Below the pieces are notes generated by a model that saw only the letters and a list, made by a program, of their open reading frames with translations, made no database searches and was not told where the DNA came from. This document shows, piece by piece, positions 32,457 through 42,626 of a stretch of 64,000 bases of DNA. A program made the position numbers and the translations under genes. How positions within the stretch are numbered: position 1 is the stretch's first letter; every line of letters starts with the position of its first letter. The stretch is from Halothece sp. PCC 7418 (lineage in GTDB: Bacteria; Cyanobacteriota; Cyanobacteriia; Cyanobacteriales; Rubidibacteraceae): the NCBI RefSeq assembly GCF_000317635.1, contig NC_019779.1:1178001-1242000 (forward strand). Direction: 5' to 3'.

Positions 32457-33458
32457 ATGAATAGCACGGAACAAACGCAATCAATCAATGTCGGGATTCT
32501 TGGCTTTGGTGGCTTAGGACAAGCAGCAGCCCAACTTTTACAGCCCAAACAGGAAATGCAGTGGGTTGCCGTAGCCGATCAAACGGGATATGCCTATCAA
32601 GCCCAAGGCTTAAACTTACAATCTTGTCGGAATAGTTATCGCCATCAAGGGTCAGTGGGACATTTAGAAGAGATAGGAACCTTGTCTCAGACTAGCATTC
32701 GCGATTTAATTCAACAGTATCCCGTTGATGGCTATTTCCTCGCCCTTCCCAATTTACCGAATACGTTTATGGCTTCGGTAGTGAGAGAATTTATAAATGT
32801 GGGTTGGCAAGGGGTGCTTGTGGATGCCCTAAAGCGCACCAGTGCGATGGAAGAACTCCTCGGGATGAAGCAAGAGTTAGCAGCAGCTGGAATTACTTAT
32901 TTAACGGGCTGTGGGGCAACCCCTGGTTTACTCACCGCAGCAGCAACAGTTGCAGCGCAAAGCTACGCCGAGATTCATGAGGTCAATATTACCTTTGGGG
33001 TGGGGATTGCCAACTGGGAAGCCTATCGGGCAACGATCCGCGAAGATATTGCTCATTTGCCAGGCTATACCGTGGAACAAGCGAAAGCCATGAGTGATGA
33101 TGAGGTCGCTGCCTTACTAGCGGAAACGGATGGCATTTTGAAATTAGAAAATATGGAACACGCGGATGATTTGATGCTGGAGTTGGCAGGCCTTTGTCCG
33201 CGCGATCGCGTTTCTGTGGGTGGTGTCGTCGATACCCGTCACGCCGAAAAACCTATCAGCACTAACGTACAAGTAACTGGACGCACCTTTGAAGGGAAAA
33301 TTTCGACTCATACGTTTACTTTGGGTAATGAAACCAGTATGGCAGCAAATGTCTGTGGAACTGCCTTTGGGTATCTCAAAGCGGGAACTCAGTTTCACCG
33401 TCGGGGATGGTATGGTGTCATGACCGCAACCGAAGTCATGCCACAGTTTGTGAAATAA
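32457..33458 (+). CDS. bioU: (S)-8-amino-7-oxononanoate synthase BioU
   Basis: A 333-residue Rossmann-fold protein. [16 protein letters not shown] at residues 13-28 is the NAD(P) motif. [16 protein letters not shown] near 121-136 contains Lys126, which corresponds to the lysine that BioU consumes as amino donor in its single-turnover reaction in biotin synthesis. [38 protein letters not shown] and [20 protein letters not shown] are highly characteristic of the cyanobacterial family. It replaces BioA in these organisms. The gene is transcribed alone, with a terminator after the stop. Confidence 0.9.
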   Translation: MNSTEQTQSINVGILGFGGLGQAAAQLLQPKQEMQWVAVADQTGYAYQAQGLNLQSCRNSYRHQGSVGHLEEIGTLSQTSIRDLIQQYPVDGYFLALPNLPNTFMASVVREFINVGWQGVLVDALKRTSAMEELLGMKQELAAAGITYLTGCGATPGLLTAAATVAAQSYAEIHEVNITFGVGIANWEAYRATIREDIAHLPGYTVEQAKAMSDDEVAALLAETDGILKLENMEHADDLMLELAGLCPRDRVSVGGVVDTRHAEKPISTNVQVTGRTFEGKISTHTFTLGNETSMAANVCGTAFGYLKAGTQFHRRGWYGVMTATEVMPQFVK

Positions 33459-33464
33459 CAATAC

Positions 33465-33499
33465 GGATCCCCTTAACCTGATGATTTTAAGGGGATTCC
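33465..33499. terminator. Bidirectional hairpin between bioU and pentapeptide gene
   Basis: ATCCCCTTAA (33467-33476) and TTAAGGGGAT (33487-33496) form a perfect 10-bp stem with a 10-base loop, 7 bp after the bioU stop. The 3' end of the converging pentapeptide gene is 20 bp away, so it may serve both. Confidence 0.6.
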
Positions 33500-33517
33500 T
33501 GAAGTTGTTTGATCAGT

Positions 33518-34447
33518 TCACGCGGTTGGAATATTAAGCCCACCGTTTGCCTTTAAATACTCCTTTTGTTCTAGAGTTAATCCTTGAGCATTCCTGAAAT
33601 CTGCCTTTTCGACTTGACTCTTGGTTAAATCAACCTCTTTGACAACTGTATTTTTGAAGTTAGCTTGGCTCAAATTTGTGTTTGTGAAATTAACTTGATC
33701 GAGGGTTGCTCCTTCAAAATTTGTTCCCACTAAAGAAGAATCACTAAAATCCACATCACAGAATTGAGAGTTTTGAAAATTCGCTGCTTCTAATTCAACA
33801 TCTTGACATTCAATTTGGTTTAACTGCGCTCTTGGTAAGATAGATTGAAATAAACTCGAACCGTAAAAGTTAATTTTAGTTAATATTGCTTCGGTAAAAT
33901 TGGTTTTCTGCAACTTACTATTAGGGATAATAATTCCGCTCCAATTGGCTTGTTTTAAATTCGCTTCTCGTAAGTTGACTTGGGTCAAGTTGCTCTCTTC
34001 AAATTGACTTTTAATGAGAATGGCTTTCTGAAAAATGGCTTGGGTAAAATTAATATTCTTCCCTTGGGCTTCACTTAAATTTGTTTCTGTGAAGTCAGCA
34101 GCAGAGATTTCCGTATCATCTAGACAAATACTTTGTAATTGAGCCTTTAAAAATTGGGCTTCCCGAAAATTAGCCCCTTGACAATTGGCTTTAATGAGAT
34201 TGGATTTACTAAAATTAGCAGACGCAAAAATACCATGACTGAGGTTGGCTCGAATTAAAATAGCTCGGCTAAAATCTGTTGCTTGACAATCAGTATGGGA
34301 TAAATTGGCAGTTTTTAAGTAAGCACTAAAAAATTGTCCACCACTAAGGCGTATTCCTTCAAGATTAATATGACTGAGTTCAGCATAAGCAAGAGAGGCT
34401 CTGGCTTCAACTTTACGAAAAACATCGGTGGGCGTGAGAAGAGTCAT
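33518..34447 (-). CDS. Pentapeptide-repeat protein
   Basis: About 309 residues from ATG at 34447 (a TTG at 34465 would add six). Nearly the whole chain is A(D/N)LXX-type pentapeptides such as ANLSH, ADFTE, TNLSE and VNFTN, forming a right-handed quadrilateral beta-helix of some 50 coils' worth of motifs. There is no signal peptide, membrane helix or extra domain. Such proteins are abundant in cyanobacteria and their roles are mostly unknown. C-terminal residues LTLEQKEYLKANGG cap the helix. Confidence 0.85.
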   Translation of the reverse strand: MTLLTPTDVFRKVEARASLAYAELSHINLEGIRLSGGQFFSAYLKTANLSHTDCQATDFSRAILIRANLSHGIFASANFSKSNLIKANCQGANFREAQFLKAQLQSICLDDTEISAADFTETNLSEAQGKNINFTQAIFQKAILIKSQFEESNLTQVNLREANLKQANWSGIIIPNSKLQKTNFTEAILTKINFYGSSLFQSILPRAQLNQIECQDVELEAANFQNSQFCDVDFSDSSLVGTNFEGATLDQVNFTNTNLSQANFKNTVVKEVDLTKSQVEKADFRNAQGLTLEQKEYLKANGGLNIPTA

Positions 34448-34680
34448 TTGAATTTCTAGAATCAATGATAGAATGGATGATTTTGCAGAGAATATGCCTT
34501 TTAAACAAAAGTCAAAAGAAACATCTCGTGATCTGTCGATCAGGTACTTTTTAAGAAAACAATTTTACTGTAATCCCCAAGAATCTTATCTTCTAAAGGG
34601 CACAAAGTACACGCTTGCTGCTAGAATGCAGCCAACCTCAAAGATTGCGATCAGTTTAGGATTAGGAAGATTAATTAATT

Positions 34681-35739
34681 ATGAATGCTTCAGATAAAAT
34701 TTCTGTTGGTATTGTTGGGGCATCTGGGTATGGGGGGGTGCAATTGGTTCGCCTACTCCTAGAACACCCCAAAGTTGAAATTACTTATTTAGGTGGCAAT
34801 CAAAGTGCAGGCAAAGATTTTGCAGAGCTTTATCCTTACCTAGGTCATCGCTTTCACTATACCATCGAACCGATTGAGGTGGAGACGATCGCGCAAAAGT
34901 GTCAGGTGGTCTTTCTCTCTCTCCCCCATGGCTTAGCGTACAATCTCGCCCCACAATTGCTAGCGAAAGGGTGTCAAGTGCTAGATTTATCTGCAGATTA
35001 TCGGTTTCGCGATCTCAAGACTTACAGCAACGCTTACAATGTAGAGCGAGACGATGAAGAAACGGTTGCAGCAGCCGTTTATGGCTTACCGGAACTGTAT
35101 CGAGAACAGATTGCAAGCGCTTCTCTGATTGGCTGTCCTGGATGCTATCCCACTGCTAGTTTACTCGCGATCGCGCCCGCCCTGAAACAAGGTTTAATTC
35201 TCCCCGATAGTGTGATTATTGATGCGAAATCAGGTACATCTGGCGGTGGACGCAAAACTAAAGTAAATTTACTCCTTGCAGAAGCAGACAACGCCCTCTC
35301 CCCTTACAGTGTTGCTGGGCATCGTCATACACCCGAAATCGAAGAAGTTTGTAGTGACTTGGCTGGGGGAGAAATGCGGGTTCAATTTACCCCCCATTTA
35401 ATTCCGATGGTACGGGGAATGTTAACCACTGTATATGCAACTTTGCGCGATCCTGGACTAGTCCGTGATGATTTACTCACCATTTATAACGCCTTCTATC
35501 GCTCTTGTGAGTTTGTGAAAATTCTTCCCAATGGGGTTTATCCACAAACGAAATGGGCCTCAGGGACAAATCTTTGTTATATCGGGATTGAAGTTGATCC
35601 ACGAACTGATCGTGTAATTATTATGTCTGCCATTGATAACCTAATGAAAGGGCAAGCAGCACAAGGAGTTCAGTGCCTGAATTTAATGTTCGGTTGGGAA
35701 GAAACCCTTGGTTTACCGCAGCTTGCATTTTATCCCTAA
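34681..35739 (+). CDS. argC: N-acetyl-gamma-glutamyl-phosphate reductase
   Basis: A 352-residue enzyme of arginine synthesis that reduces N-acetylglutamyl phosphate with [25 protein letters not shown] at the N-terminus binds the nucleotide; the catalytic cysteine is in [13 protein letters not shown] near 148-160; [12 protein letters not shown] holds a conserved active-site histidine. The start ATG at 34681 follows AGGAAG. Its own terminator follows, so it is monocistronic. Confidence 0.95.
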   Translation: MNASDKISVGIVGASGYGGVQLVRLLLEHPKVEITYLGGNQSAGKDFAELYPYLGHRFHYTIEPIEVETIAQKCQVVFLSLPHGLAYNLAPQLLAKGCQVLDLSADYRFRDLKTYSNAYNVERDDEETVAAAVYGLPELYREQIASASLIGCPGCYPTASLLAIAPALKQGLILPDSVIIDAKSGTSGGGRKTKVNLLLAEADNALSPYSVAGHRHTPEIEEVCSDLAGGEMRVQFTPHLIPMVRGMLTTVYATLRDPGLVRDDLLTIYNAFYRSCEFVKILPNGVYPQTKWASGTNLCYIGIEVDPRTDRVIIMSAIDNLMKGQAAQGVQCLNLMFGWEETLGLPQLAFYP

Positions 35740-35756
35740 TCAGCACTTCTCCTTCT

Positions 35757-35784
35757 AGGGAGAGGCTTCGGGCTTCTCCCTTTT
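35757..35784 (+). terminator. Rho-independent terminator of argC
   Basis: GGGAGAGGC (35758-35766) pairs with GGCTTCTCCC-type bases (35772-35780) around a TTCGG loop, with one G-T wobble, followed by TTTT at 35781-35784. Confidence 0.75.
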
Positions 35785-35804
35785 AATGAATTTGCATTTA
35801 ACTA

Positions 35805-35897
35805 ATGCCCTATCCTGACCATTACAAAACTCTAGGCTTAACCTCGGATGCCAGCCAAGAAGAGATTAAACAAGCCTATCGTCGCCAACCCCATTAA
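35805..35897 (+). pseudogene. Truncated DnaJ (J-domain) N-terminus
   Basis: Thirty codons, MPYPDHYKTLGLTSDASQEE then IKQAYRRQPH and stop. The first 27 are helices I and II of a J-domain, but the sequence ends before the HPD motif. The DNA beyond runs into the 3' end of the converging aldo/keto reductase gene. This is a stub of a dnaJ-type gene cut off by deletion or rearrangement. Confidence 0.7.
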
Positions 35898-35905
35898 TCT
35901 TGATC

Positions 35906-37033
35906 CTATTCCCAAAGTCGTCGCCGAGGAGATCCATTCAGCCGTTGATGGGTATCCTTTAACAAGCGCGGGATATCTAAATTTTCTGGACAACGGGGAA
36001 GACAGTCTCCACATTCAGTGCAACGGTTTCCTTTATTTCCTGGAAACCAATGACCCGCATTTTCAAACATCCCATAGCGATATTGTCCAAAATTTGTCAG
36101 ATCATAGGCAACGGCTAGATTTCGCAAACGTAGAACTTCGGGAATATTAATCTCTTCTGGACAGGGTAAACATTGATAACATTGGCGACATTGATCTGTC
36201 CCAAGAGCGGTTTCTAACTGGGTTTCGAGGCGTTCTAAAGCGTTTTTTTCTTCTAAGGTGAGGGGGAACGTCTCATCAGCAACATCCAAGCCTGGGCGCA
36301 ATTCTGAGGGGTCTGCTGCCCCTAAACTTAAGGTGGTGATTCTCGGATCGCTGAGGAGAAAGCGATAGTTCAAAACTTGCGGGGAAAAGGGAGCACACAA
36401 TGCTTTTAGTTTCTCTGGAGGGGCGTAGAGTTGTCCGCCTTTATCGGTGGGGGAAATAATAAAAACCCCCAGATCTCGCTCAGCAGCAGCAGCCACAGCA
36501 GGTTCATTCCGTTGCCAAAAATAGTAATAGTGGAGATTAACAAAGGAAAATAAGTCGGTTGCAATGGCTGCGAGAATAATTTCTAGCGGGGCATGAGTCG
36601 AGAAGCCAATATGTTTAATTTGTCCTTGCTGTTGGGCTTGTTGAAGCGGTTTTAAGCAACTGTTTTCTCCAGTGACCCAACTTAAATGTTCCCATGTATT
36701 TAGTCCGTGAATGGCAACGGCATCAAGATAATCCACTTGTAACCGTTCTAAACTGGCTTTGAGAGCAGTTTCCATTGTCTCTGGGTCAGGGGTGGGGGAG
36801 AGTTTTGTGGTGAGGTGAAAGTTGCTTCTGGGTTGCTGGAACTTCTGCAAGACTGCGCCAATATATTCTTCACTCTTGCCATAAGCGCTGGCGGTTTCAA
36901 TATGATTAATCCCGTTTTGCCGTGCTTGCAGGAGAGTTTGTTGAAACGCAGCGGGATTCCCTAAACCCCGCATTGTTCCCAGCGAGAAAACCGATAGAGA
37001 AAGATTCGTTTTTCCAAAGCGCCGGTATTGCAT
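35906..37033 (-). CDS. Aldo/keto reductase with C-terminal ferredoxin-like domain
   Basis: A 375-residue protein. The barrel starts MQYRRFGKTNLSLSVFSLGT and has IETASAYGKSEEYIG (catalytic Asp replaced by Glu-Thr context, Tyr kept), then VDYLDAVAIHGLN and GFSTHAPLEII. After about residue 280 a ferredoxin-like extension carries two cysteine sets: CRQCYQCLPCPEEINIP and CTECGDCLPRCPENLDIP, suited to 4Fe-4S clusters. Such fused reductases are common in cyanobacteria; the substrate is unknown. It lies 2 bp after the DUF151 gene, so they form an operon. Confidence 0.88.
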   Translation of the reverse strand: MQYRRFGKTNLSLSVFSLGTMRGLGNPAAFQQTLLQARQNGINHIETASAYGKSEEYIGAVLQKFQQPRSNFHLTTKLSPTPDPETMETALKASLERLQVDYLDAVAIHGLNTWEHLSWVTGENSCLKPLQQAQQQGQIKHIGFSTHAPLEIILAAIATDLFSFVNLHYYYFWQRNEPAVAAAAERDLGVFIISPTDKGGQLYAPPEKLKALCAPFSPQVLNYRFLLSDPRITTLSLGAADPSELRPGLDVADETFPLTLEEKNALERLETQLETALGTDQCRQCYQCLPCPEEINIPEVLRLRNLAVAYDLTNFGQYRYGMFENAGHWFPGNKGNRCTECGDCLPRCPENLDIPRLLKDTHQRLNGSPRRRLWE

Positions 37034-37035
37034 CG

Positions 37036-37545
37036 TTAACTCGATTCTTCGTTATTTTTAGAGGATTGTCCGCGAATAAAGTCTTCTGGGCTTAAATTGG
37101 AGATGAATTCTCGGAAGGCTTGTTTCTCTTCTTCATCTGCATCGCGATCGACAGGAATCGAGGCTTCTGCAATCACTTCTTCCATCACCCAAATGGGACT
37201 ATTGGTCCGAACCGCGATCGCGATCGCGTCACTGGGGCGACAATCAATTTCTCGGATTTCGTCTCCCTGTTGCAAACACAGCAGCGCGTAAAATGTATTA
37301 TCTTGCAAGGCGTGAATAATCACCCGCGTCACCATCATTTCCCAAGTATCAAAAATATTGACCATTAAGTCATGGGTGAGGGGACGCGGTGGCGTTTGGT
37401 TTTCAATTGCCCCCATAATGGCTTTTGCCTGGTCTTGTCCGATGTAAATGGGCAATGCCCTACGTTCAGAATGATCTTTTAAAAGCGCGATCGGGCTTCG
37501 CGTTATAGCATCCAAGGCAATCCCAGCAACTTTCATTTCAATCAT
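37036..37545 (-). CDS. Bifunctional nuclease family protein (DUF151)
   Basis: A 169-residue protein with the DUF151 core: VAGIALDAITRSPIALLKD, RALPIYIGQDQAKAIMGAIE and the acidic IDCRPSDAIAIAVRTNSPIW. Related proteins in plants and Thermotoga have RNase/DNase activity. The C-terminus continues in an acidic tail (DRDADEEEKQAFREFIS) close to a UVR-like segment. It precedes the aldo/keto reductase by 2 bp on the same strand. Confidence 0.88.
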   Translation of the reverse strand: MIEMKVAGIALDAITRSPIALLKDHSERRALPIYIGQDQAKAIMGAIENQTPPRPLTHDLMVNIFDTWEMMVTRVIIHALQDNTFYALLCLQQGDEIREIDCRPSDAIAIAVRTNSPIWVMEEVIAEASIPVDRDADEEEKQAFREFISNLSPEDFIRGQSSKNNEESS

Positions 37546-37716
37546 CAGCTTAGCCTCTCTTGCACTGCTCTCAGTCTTGAGTTTTCCTTTGGGGTAATGC
37601 GGTACAGTGATAAGTGTACCAATCCACCCCCTATTGTACTTTTTTCCCTGTCCTGCTCCTAGCTGATTCAGGGTTCAGTAGGTATTTAATTAGTTACTCA
37701 GCCCACGAATTGACTT

Positions 37717-38403
37717 ATGTTTACTGGATTAATTCAAGCTCAAGGTATTATTCAACCTCTCGGGCGCGATCGCTTCCAAATTCGTATTCCTCCCGCACAA
37801 GGAGCTTCTCTTCTTGCAGAAATGGCAATGGGGGATAGTGTTGCTGTGGATGGCGTGTGTCTCACGGTAGAAAGTCTTCTTCCTGATGGTTTTGTCGCTA
37901 CAGCTTCCCCAGAAACCTTAACCCGCACGACTCTTGGCAGTCGCAATGAGGCAAGCACCTACGTTAATATCGAACCCTCCCTTCAGGTGGGCTCAAAACT
38001 GGGAGGACATTTTGTCACGGGTCATGTGGACGGTGTCGGACGTTTAATCCGCTCAGTGGCAACAGACCGCGCTTGGGAAATGACCTTTGGTTCTCTCAGT
38101 GGTCTATCTGAGGTTTGGGAGCAAAATATTGCTCGTTACTTAATCCCCAAAGGGAGTATCGCCATTAATGGCATTAGTTTAACCATTGCTGAGTGTGATG
38201 CCAGTGGAAGTTGGTTTCAGTGTGCTGTGATTCCAGTAACTTATCACGAAACCAATCTCTCCCATCTCCAAGAAGGAAACTGGGTCAATTTAGAAAGTGA
38301 TATTTTAGGCAAATATGTGAATAAATTGCTGCATCATCCTTCTCATCACACTTCAGAACATGATATTAGTCTCTCGTTTTTGGCTGAACATGGCTATCTG
38401 TGA
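37717..38403 (+). CDS. ribE: Riboflavin synthase, alpha subunit
   Basis: A 228-residue enzyme that dismutates two 6,7-dimethyl-8-ribityllumazines to riboflavin. It has two lumazine-binding repeats: MFTGLIQAQG with VAVDGVCLTVESL in the first half, and GGHFVTGHVDG with IAINGISLTIAEC in the second. No FMN riboswitch was recognised upstream. The C-terminal end is extended and overlaps the converging M23 peptidase gene by 38 bp. Confidence 0.93.
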   Translation: MFTGLIQAQGIIQPLGRDRFQIRIPPAQGASLLAEMAMGDSVAVDGVCLTVESLLPDGFVATASPETLTRTTLGSRNEASTYVNIEPSLQVGSKLGGHFVTGHVDGVGRLIRSVATDRAWEMTFGSLSGLSEVWEQNIARYLIPKGSIAINGISLTIAECDASGSWFQCAVIPVTYHETNLSHLQEGNWVNLESDILGKYVNKLLHHPSHHTSEHDISLSFLAEHGYL

Positions 38404-40210
38404 CCTCCTGCCGAGATAATTGTTGAGAATCTCGGGGACGAGGTGCGGGGAAATTCAGCGTTCCTAAAGCCTCCAGATTCGTTAATGACTCTAAACTTTC
38501 TTGTTCTGATAAAAATTGTGAGACCTCAGCATAGTTTTCACTAGCAGGAGAGGGGGGACGATAAGCAACGGGGGTCTGGAAGTTAATTTGATTAGCAGTT
38601 GGGACTCGCTGTAAGTCTTCTTGCGTAAAGAGTTGAGGGGGTTGCCAATTAAAGAGAGAAGCTAAGACTTTGGGTAAGGAAAAAGGTAGGACTAAAACTG
38701 AGTTACTGCGTTGAGAAAAAGGAGCAAGATCCGCTTTCCGTTCGTAGGCTTGCTTAAAGTTACCTTTTTTTAGAAATGGCAATTCTGGAAGAGACATCCA
38801 CGAGGCGGTTGCAGTGGGAAAAGCTGTGAGCATTTCTGGTAAGAAAGCCAAGAAATTATTACCATCAACTTCATCGCTACTATCAGCAAGATTACTAAAA
38901 TTGATGGCACTGGGATCGAGGTTTGCTTTTGCCATGAGTAACTGTTTCCCAGCATTGACAGCAATCCAGCGCGATCCTTTGCGAATGCGCCATTCAAAGT
39001 GTAAATGGGGACCAGTAGATAAACCTGTGTTACCGACTCGACCAATCACCGTTCCTTGTTCGACCCATTGTCCGGGTTTAACGTGAATTTGGGAAAGGTG
39101 AGCATAACGGGATTCGTTTTTGTCGTTATGGCGTAAACCAACGATTAATCCGTAACCACTGCTATAGTCCGCTAAGACCACTCGTCCTGATTTCGTGGCA
39201 ACCACAGGCGTTCCTTCTGGGGCTGTAAAATCGGTTCCAGTGTGAAAGCGACGATTACCATAAATGGGGTGAATGCGCCAACCATAGTTAGAACTCACGG
39301 GCATCGATCGCGCTAGAGGGAACATTAAGGCTGAATCACCGTTATCGGGAAGTTTAAGCTGCGGTAAGTCTTCTGGTGGTGTGTAGGTACTGACGGCTTG
39401 GTTTTCTTTTGGAGGAGTCGGCTGCTGAAAGTTTTTCGGTAATTCTGGTAGTGTTTCCACGTCAACTGCAGCTTGTTGAGACTCGCTTGGGTCTTGAGAA
39501 ATCTTGCAACTGCCACTAACCAGTTTTCCATCTTCAACAACGGTTGTACAGTTTTCTGCGCGATCGCTTACTTCCACGCGAGGGGCGGGTAAACTATTTT
39601 CTCCAGTTGGGGGATAACCGTTGAAATCCACAAAATCTTGAGTATCTCCGGTTGCAGTTCTTTCGTTTCTTTGCCAAACGGGACCCCCTGAATCTTGTTG
39701 TTGTGGCGGATTATTCTGAGAGTTGGCTGGTCTCGGCTCTAAGTTCACCGTTGGTGCTGAAGGCTGGGAAGATTCAGCGACCTCTGGGGAAGCCGATGGA
39801 GAGGGTGAGGGTTGGGGTGGGGAAGAATCTTGTGGCGTGGAGTGAGAAGGGGAATTAACAAGCGGTTGAATCGGCTTTAGTTCGGGTTTGGCTTGCGGTT
39901 GAGATGTTTTTGCGGTTTCCTCTGACTCAGGTTCGTTGACTCGTAGCGGAGAAACCGATTCGTAATCGGGAAGGGCTGGTTTTTGGGGAACCGTTTCTGA
40001 GGCCTGAATTGGCTCTAAGGGTGAAGCGGGTTGATCTTCATTCAGACTGGGTAACGGTTTGACTGGGGAGGTAGAAGAAGATTGCGCTATTACCGCTCCT
40101 CCACTCAATAAGGTGAGGGGCAGTAGATATCCTAAGCCTTGTAGCAATAACAGATGAAATTGTCCCTTAACAGGGGAAAGCGGGGAAGGGGAGAGGAGTT
40201 GCTGAGTCAT
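38366..40210 (-). CDS. M23-family peptidoglycan endopeptidase
   Basis: A 614-residue envelope protein. An N-terminal hydrophobic segment (LLLLQGLGYLLPLTLLSGGA) acts as signal or anchor. A long Pro/Ser/Gln-rich linker follows (residues about 50-290). The LytM domain has GWRIHPIYGNRRFHTGTDF, SRYAHLSQIHV and TGPHLHFEWR, giving the zinc ligands His (HTGTD), Asp and His (HLHFE). A 150-residue C-terminal tail has no recognised fold. It probably cuts peptide crosslinks in the wall during division or growth. Confidence 0.85.
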   Translation of the reverse strand: MTQQLLSPSPLSPVKGQFHLLLLQGLGYLLPLTLLSGGAVIAQSSSTSPVKPLPSLNEDQPASPLEPIQASETVPQKPALPDYESVSPLRVNEPESEETAKTSQPQAKPELKPIQPLVNSPSHSTPQDSSPPQPSPSPSASPEVAESSQPSAPTVNLEPRPANSQNNPPQQQDSGGPVWQRNERTATGDTQDFVDFNGYPPTGENSLPAPRVEVSDRAENCTTVVEDGKLVSGSCKISQDPSESQQAAVDVETLPELPKNFQQPTPPKENQAVSTYTPPEDLPQLKLPDNGDSALMFPLARSMPVSSNYGWRIHPIYGNRRFHTGTDFTAPEGTPVVATKSGRVVLADYSSGYGLIVGLRHNDKNESRYAHLSQIHVKPGQWVEQGTVIGRVGNTGLSTGPHLHFEWRIRKGSRWIAVNAGKQLLMAKANLDPSAINFSNLADSSDEVDGNNFLAFLPEMLTAFPTATASWMSLPELPFLKKGNFKQAYERKADLAPFSQRSNSVLVLPFSLPKVLASLFNWQPPQLFTQEDLQRVPTANQINFQTPVAYRPPSPASENYAEVSQFLSEQESLESLTNLEALGTLNFPAPRPRDSQQLSRQEVTDSHVQPKTRD

Positions 40211-40301
40211 CTTAACGATTTCAGGCGCGATCGCGCTGCTGATTCTACGAATAGCCTATGCTCATTTTACCAGCGCGATCGAGAAAAGTTTATGAACAGA
40301 A

Positions 40302-41039
40302 TCAACACGCCTGAGCATTATTCACGACTCTTGCCCGTTGAAATAAATACCCCGTCCCTCGTTCGGTAATAATTAATTCTGGATTTTTCGGATCTGCTTC
40401 GATTTTGCCTCGCAACCGCGACACATGAACATCCACTACGCGCAAATCGCCATGACGCTGCGGTGGATATCCCCAAATCCGCTTCAGGATTTCGGTGCGG
40501 GAAATGGACTCCCCAGAATGGGTAGCAAGCAACTCTAACAAATTATACTCGCGACCGGTTAAACGGACTAACTCATTCCCCATATAAACTCGTCGTTTAT
40601 TGGTGTCGATTTGTAATTTTCCCACTTGCATCACCCCAGAAGCGGGAATCATCGCCTCGCTGTTTTTCTTCAGCCGTCTTAACACTGTATGAATTCTTGC
40701 TTCTAATTCTTTGGGTGAGAAGGGCTTCACTAAATAGTCATCGGCCCCAATTTGTAACCCAGTAATTCGATCGGCAACATCACCTAAAGCGGTCAGCATA
40801 ATAATGGGAACATTCGACTCTTTTCTTAACTCTTTGCAGGTGAAGTAACCATCACCATTGGGCATCATGACATCTAAAACCACCAAGTCAGGCTGTTCCG
40901 CAGCAAATACCTTTAAAGCCTGTTCTCCATCAGCAGCAATCACAACTTCATAGCCCACCATTGACAATCGGGTTTGTAAAATGCGACGAACGGCTGCTTC
41001 ATCATCGACCACAAGAATTTTTTCTGTATGGTTTTCCAC
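40302..41039 (-). CDS. rpaB: OmpR-type response regulator RpaB
   Basis: A 245-residue regulator. The receiver has VVDDEAAVRRILQTRL, phospho-Asp in LVVLDVMMPNGDGYFTC near 55 and KPFSPKELEAR. The winged helix has LTGREYNLLELLATHSGE, KRIWGYPPQRHGDLRVVDV and the wing ERGTGYLFQ. The match to RpaB (Ycf27) is strong. RpaB is an essential regulator of light-stress and photosystem genes, working with the kinase NblS. The loop after the phospho-Asp reads MPNGDGYFT and not the usual MPKLDGYGV, a mild departure. It is monocistronic with a long upstream region. Confidence 0.9.
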   Translation of the reverse strand: MENHTEKILVVDDEAAVRRILQTRLSMVGYEVVIAADGEQALKVFAAEQPDLVVLDVMMPNGDGYFTCKELRKESNVPIIMLTALGDVADRITGLQIGADDYLVKPFSPKELEARIHTVLRRLKKNSEAMIPASGVMQVGKLQIDTNKRRVYMGNELVRLTGREYNLLELLATHSGESISRTEILKRIWGYPPQRHGDLRVVDVHVSRLRGKIEADPKNPELIITERGTGYLFQRARVVNNAQAC

Positions 41040-41503
41040 GCTTAATACTCCTTGCGAAATTGCTTAAAATTCGACTTCAATGTATTTATTTTGATCAAGA
41101 TTTTTAGGACAACTTTCTTATCATTTGCTGATTAATCAAGGGAACTTTTCAGACACTCAATTCAGCTTTTTTGAGGAGAAAACTGACTTTCAAACTCCAT
41201 CACATCCTCCCCATACACATTTTTAATGCTCTGTCAATGTTATTTCAGTAAAGAATTATTAAAAGTTATCACAATGATAACATAAGTTTTCAAGATTGTC
41301 GGGATCGAGTCAAGAAAAATGATTTCTACCATAAGAAAAATCTTTTGAAAAGTGTTTTGTAAACTTTATTTATTATTAAATGAGCATTTACTTCAATTTT
41401 AGTTGAGTTTCAATTCATTCAGGAGATTTCATCAATAATGATTCATGAATGACTGCTATGATGTGAATCTATAACTTAGCCCCGATCGCGCAATGAGGGA
41501 CTA
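41040..41503. other. Long A/T-rich intergenic region upstream of rpaB and truB operon
   Basis: These 464 bp separate divergent genes. The clearest structure is a perfect inverted repeat, GTTATCA (41265-41271) and TGATAAC (41275-41281), three bases apart. It could be an operator for rpaB or just a cruciform. Poly-A/T tracts dominate the rest. No small gene or repeat family was recognised. Confidence 0.4.
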
Positions 41504-41737
41504 ATGCCGAATCCATTCCTTGGCGTAAGAATTCCACCAGAAATCGAACAGGCAATTGTCGAGCGGATGCAACACACAGGACAAAGCAAGTCCGATATCG
41601 TGGTTGCTGCCCTCAAAACCTACTTGGAACTTCCTTCCTGTCATCAGCGACTGACTGAAGTTGAGGAACGTCTGGCTGAAGTAGAATCAGCACTGAAAAC
41701 GCATCAAACAGACAACTCAACTCCCGACAGTGAATAA
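41504..41737 (+). CDS. Ribbon-helix-helix-like small protein with coiled-coil tail
   Basis: A 77-residue protein. [19 protein letters not shown] followed by [19 protein letters not shown] fits a ribbon-helix-helix DNA-binding fold. The C-terminal heptads ([18 protein letters not shown]) form a coiled coil. It overlaps truB by 8 bp, so translation is coupled. It may autoregulate the operon; no target site was identified. Confidence 0.72.
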   Translation: MPNPFLGVRIPPEIEQAIVERMQHTGQSKSDIVVAALKTYLELPSCHQRLTEVEERLAEVESALKTHQTDNSTPDSE

Positions 41738-42626
41738 TCAGCCTTTACTTGGATTTATGAATATTGACAAACCCCTCAACGTTACCTCTCATGACTGTGT
41801 AGCGAAAGTGAGACGCTGGGCAAAAATGAAGCGAGTGGGACACGGTGGCACATTAGACCCTGCAGCTACAGGCGTTTTACCCCTCGCTCTAGGAAAAGCC
41901 ACTCGTTTATTACAATTTCTCCCGAATACAAAAGCCTACACCGCAACCATACGCTTTGGTTGTCGGACGACCAGCGATGACTTAGAAGGAGAGATTTTAG
42001 AAGAAAACCCAGCCCCTAACTTAACATTAGAAGCAATTAAGCCTTATCTACCGCAATTTCTGGGGAAAATTAATCAAATTCCTCCCATTTACAGTGCCAT
42101 TCAAAAAGACGGGAAACGACTGTATGATTTAGCCAGACAGGGGAAAACCGTAGAAGTGCCACCGCGAGAAGTAGAAATTACCGAGATGGAAGTGATGGCT
42201 TGGCAAGACGGAGACTTTCCAGAATTGACCCTACACATTGCTTGTAAAAGTGGCACTTATATCCGTTCTCTGGCGCGAGACCTCGGGGATTGTTTAGGCG
42301 TTGGCGGTACACTTTCAGGCTTAAGACGGACTGAAAGTAGTGGCTTTTCCTTAGAAAAAAGCCTTTCTCTTTCTGCGTTAGAAATACAACTGCAAAGCGG
42401 GACTTTTACCCCACTTCCTGCGGATTATCCCTTGCAGCATCTCGAAAAAATTGATCTAACTTCAGAAACAGCAAAACGCTGGTGTCAAGGACAACGCTTA
42501 GTCTTACCAGAAGAAACCAATGCAACGGGTTTTGTTCGTGTTTATGGAGAAAATGGTTTATTTTTAGGGATTGGGGAGAAAGAGCCTCCCCAACAGTTGC
42601 AACCGAAAACAGTTATAGCGGTTTAA
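41730..42626 (+). CDS. truB: tRNA pseudouridine-55 synthase
   Basis: A 298-residue enzyme. [20 protein letters not shown] opens the domain; [20 protein letters not shown] contains the catalytic aspartate; [22 protein letters not shown] and [15 protein letters not shown] complete the signature. The start is GTG at 41730, needed to include the conserved Gly-Phe before the NIDKP motif. Its 3' end overlaps the converging pdhC-like gene by 4 bp. Confidence 0.93.
   Translation: MNNQPLLGFMNIDKPLNVTSHDCVAKVRRWAKMKRVGHGGTLDPAATGVLPLALGKATRLLQFLPNTKAYTATIRFGCRTTSDDLEGEILEENPAPNLTLEAIKPYLPQFLGKINQIPPIYSAIQKDGKRLYDLARQGKTVEVPPREVEITEMEVMAWQDGDFPELTLHIACKSGTYIRSLARDLGDCLGVGGTLSGLRRTESSGFSLEKSLSLSALEIQLQSGTFTPLPADYPLQHLEKIDLTSETAKRWCQGQRLVLPEETNATGFVRVYGENGLFLGIGEKEPPQQLQPKTVIAV

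Noticed and set aside
34473-34697. Possible 74-codon gene before argC
   Set aside because: It overlaps the argC start, lacks a ribosome site and has no protein-like pattern.
35848-36150. Possible 100-codon plus-strand gene after argC
   Set aside because: It is antisense to the conserved cysteine-rich end of the aldo/keto reductase.
37546-37716. FMN riboswitch before ribE
   Set aside because: None of the conserved RFN blocks could be found.
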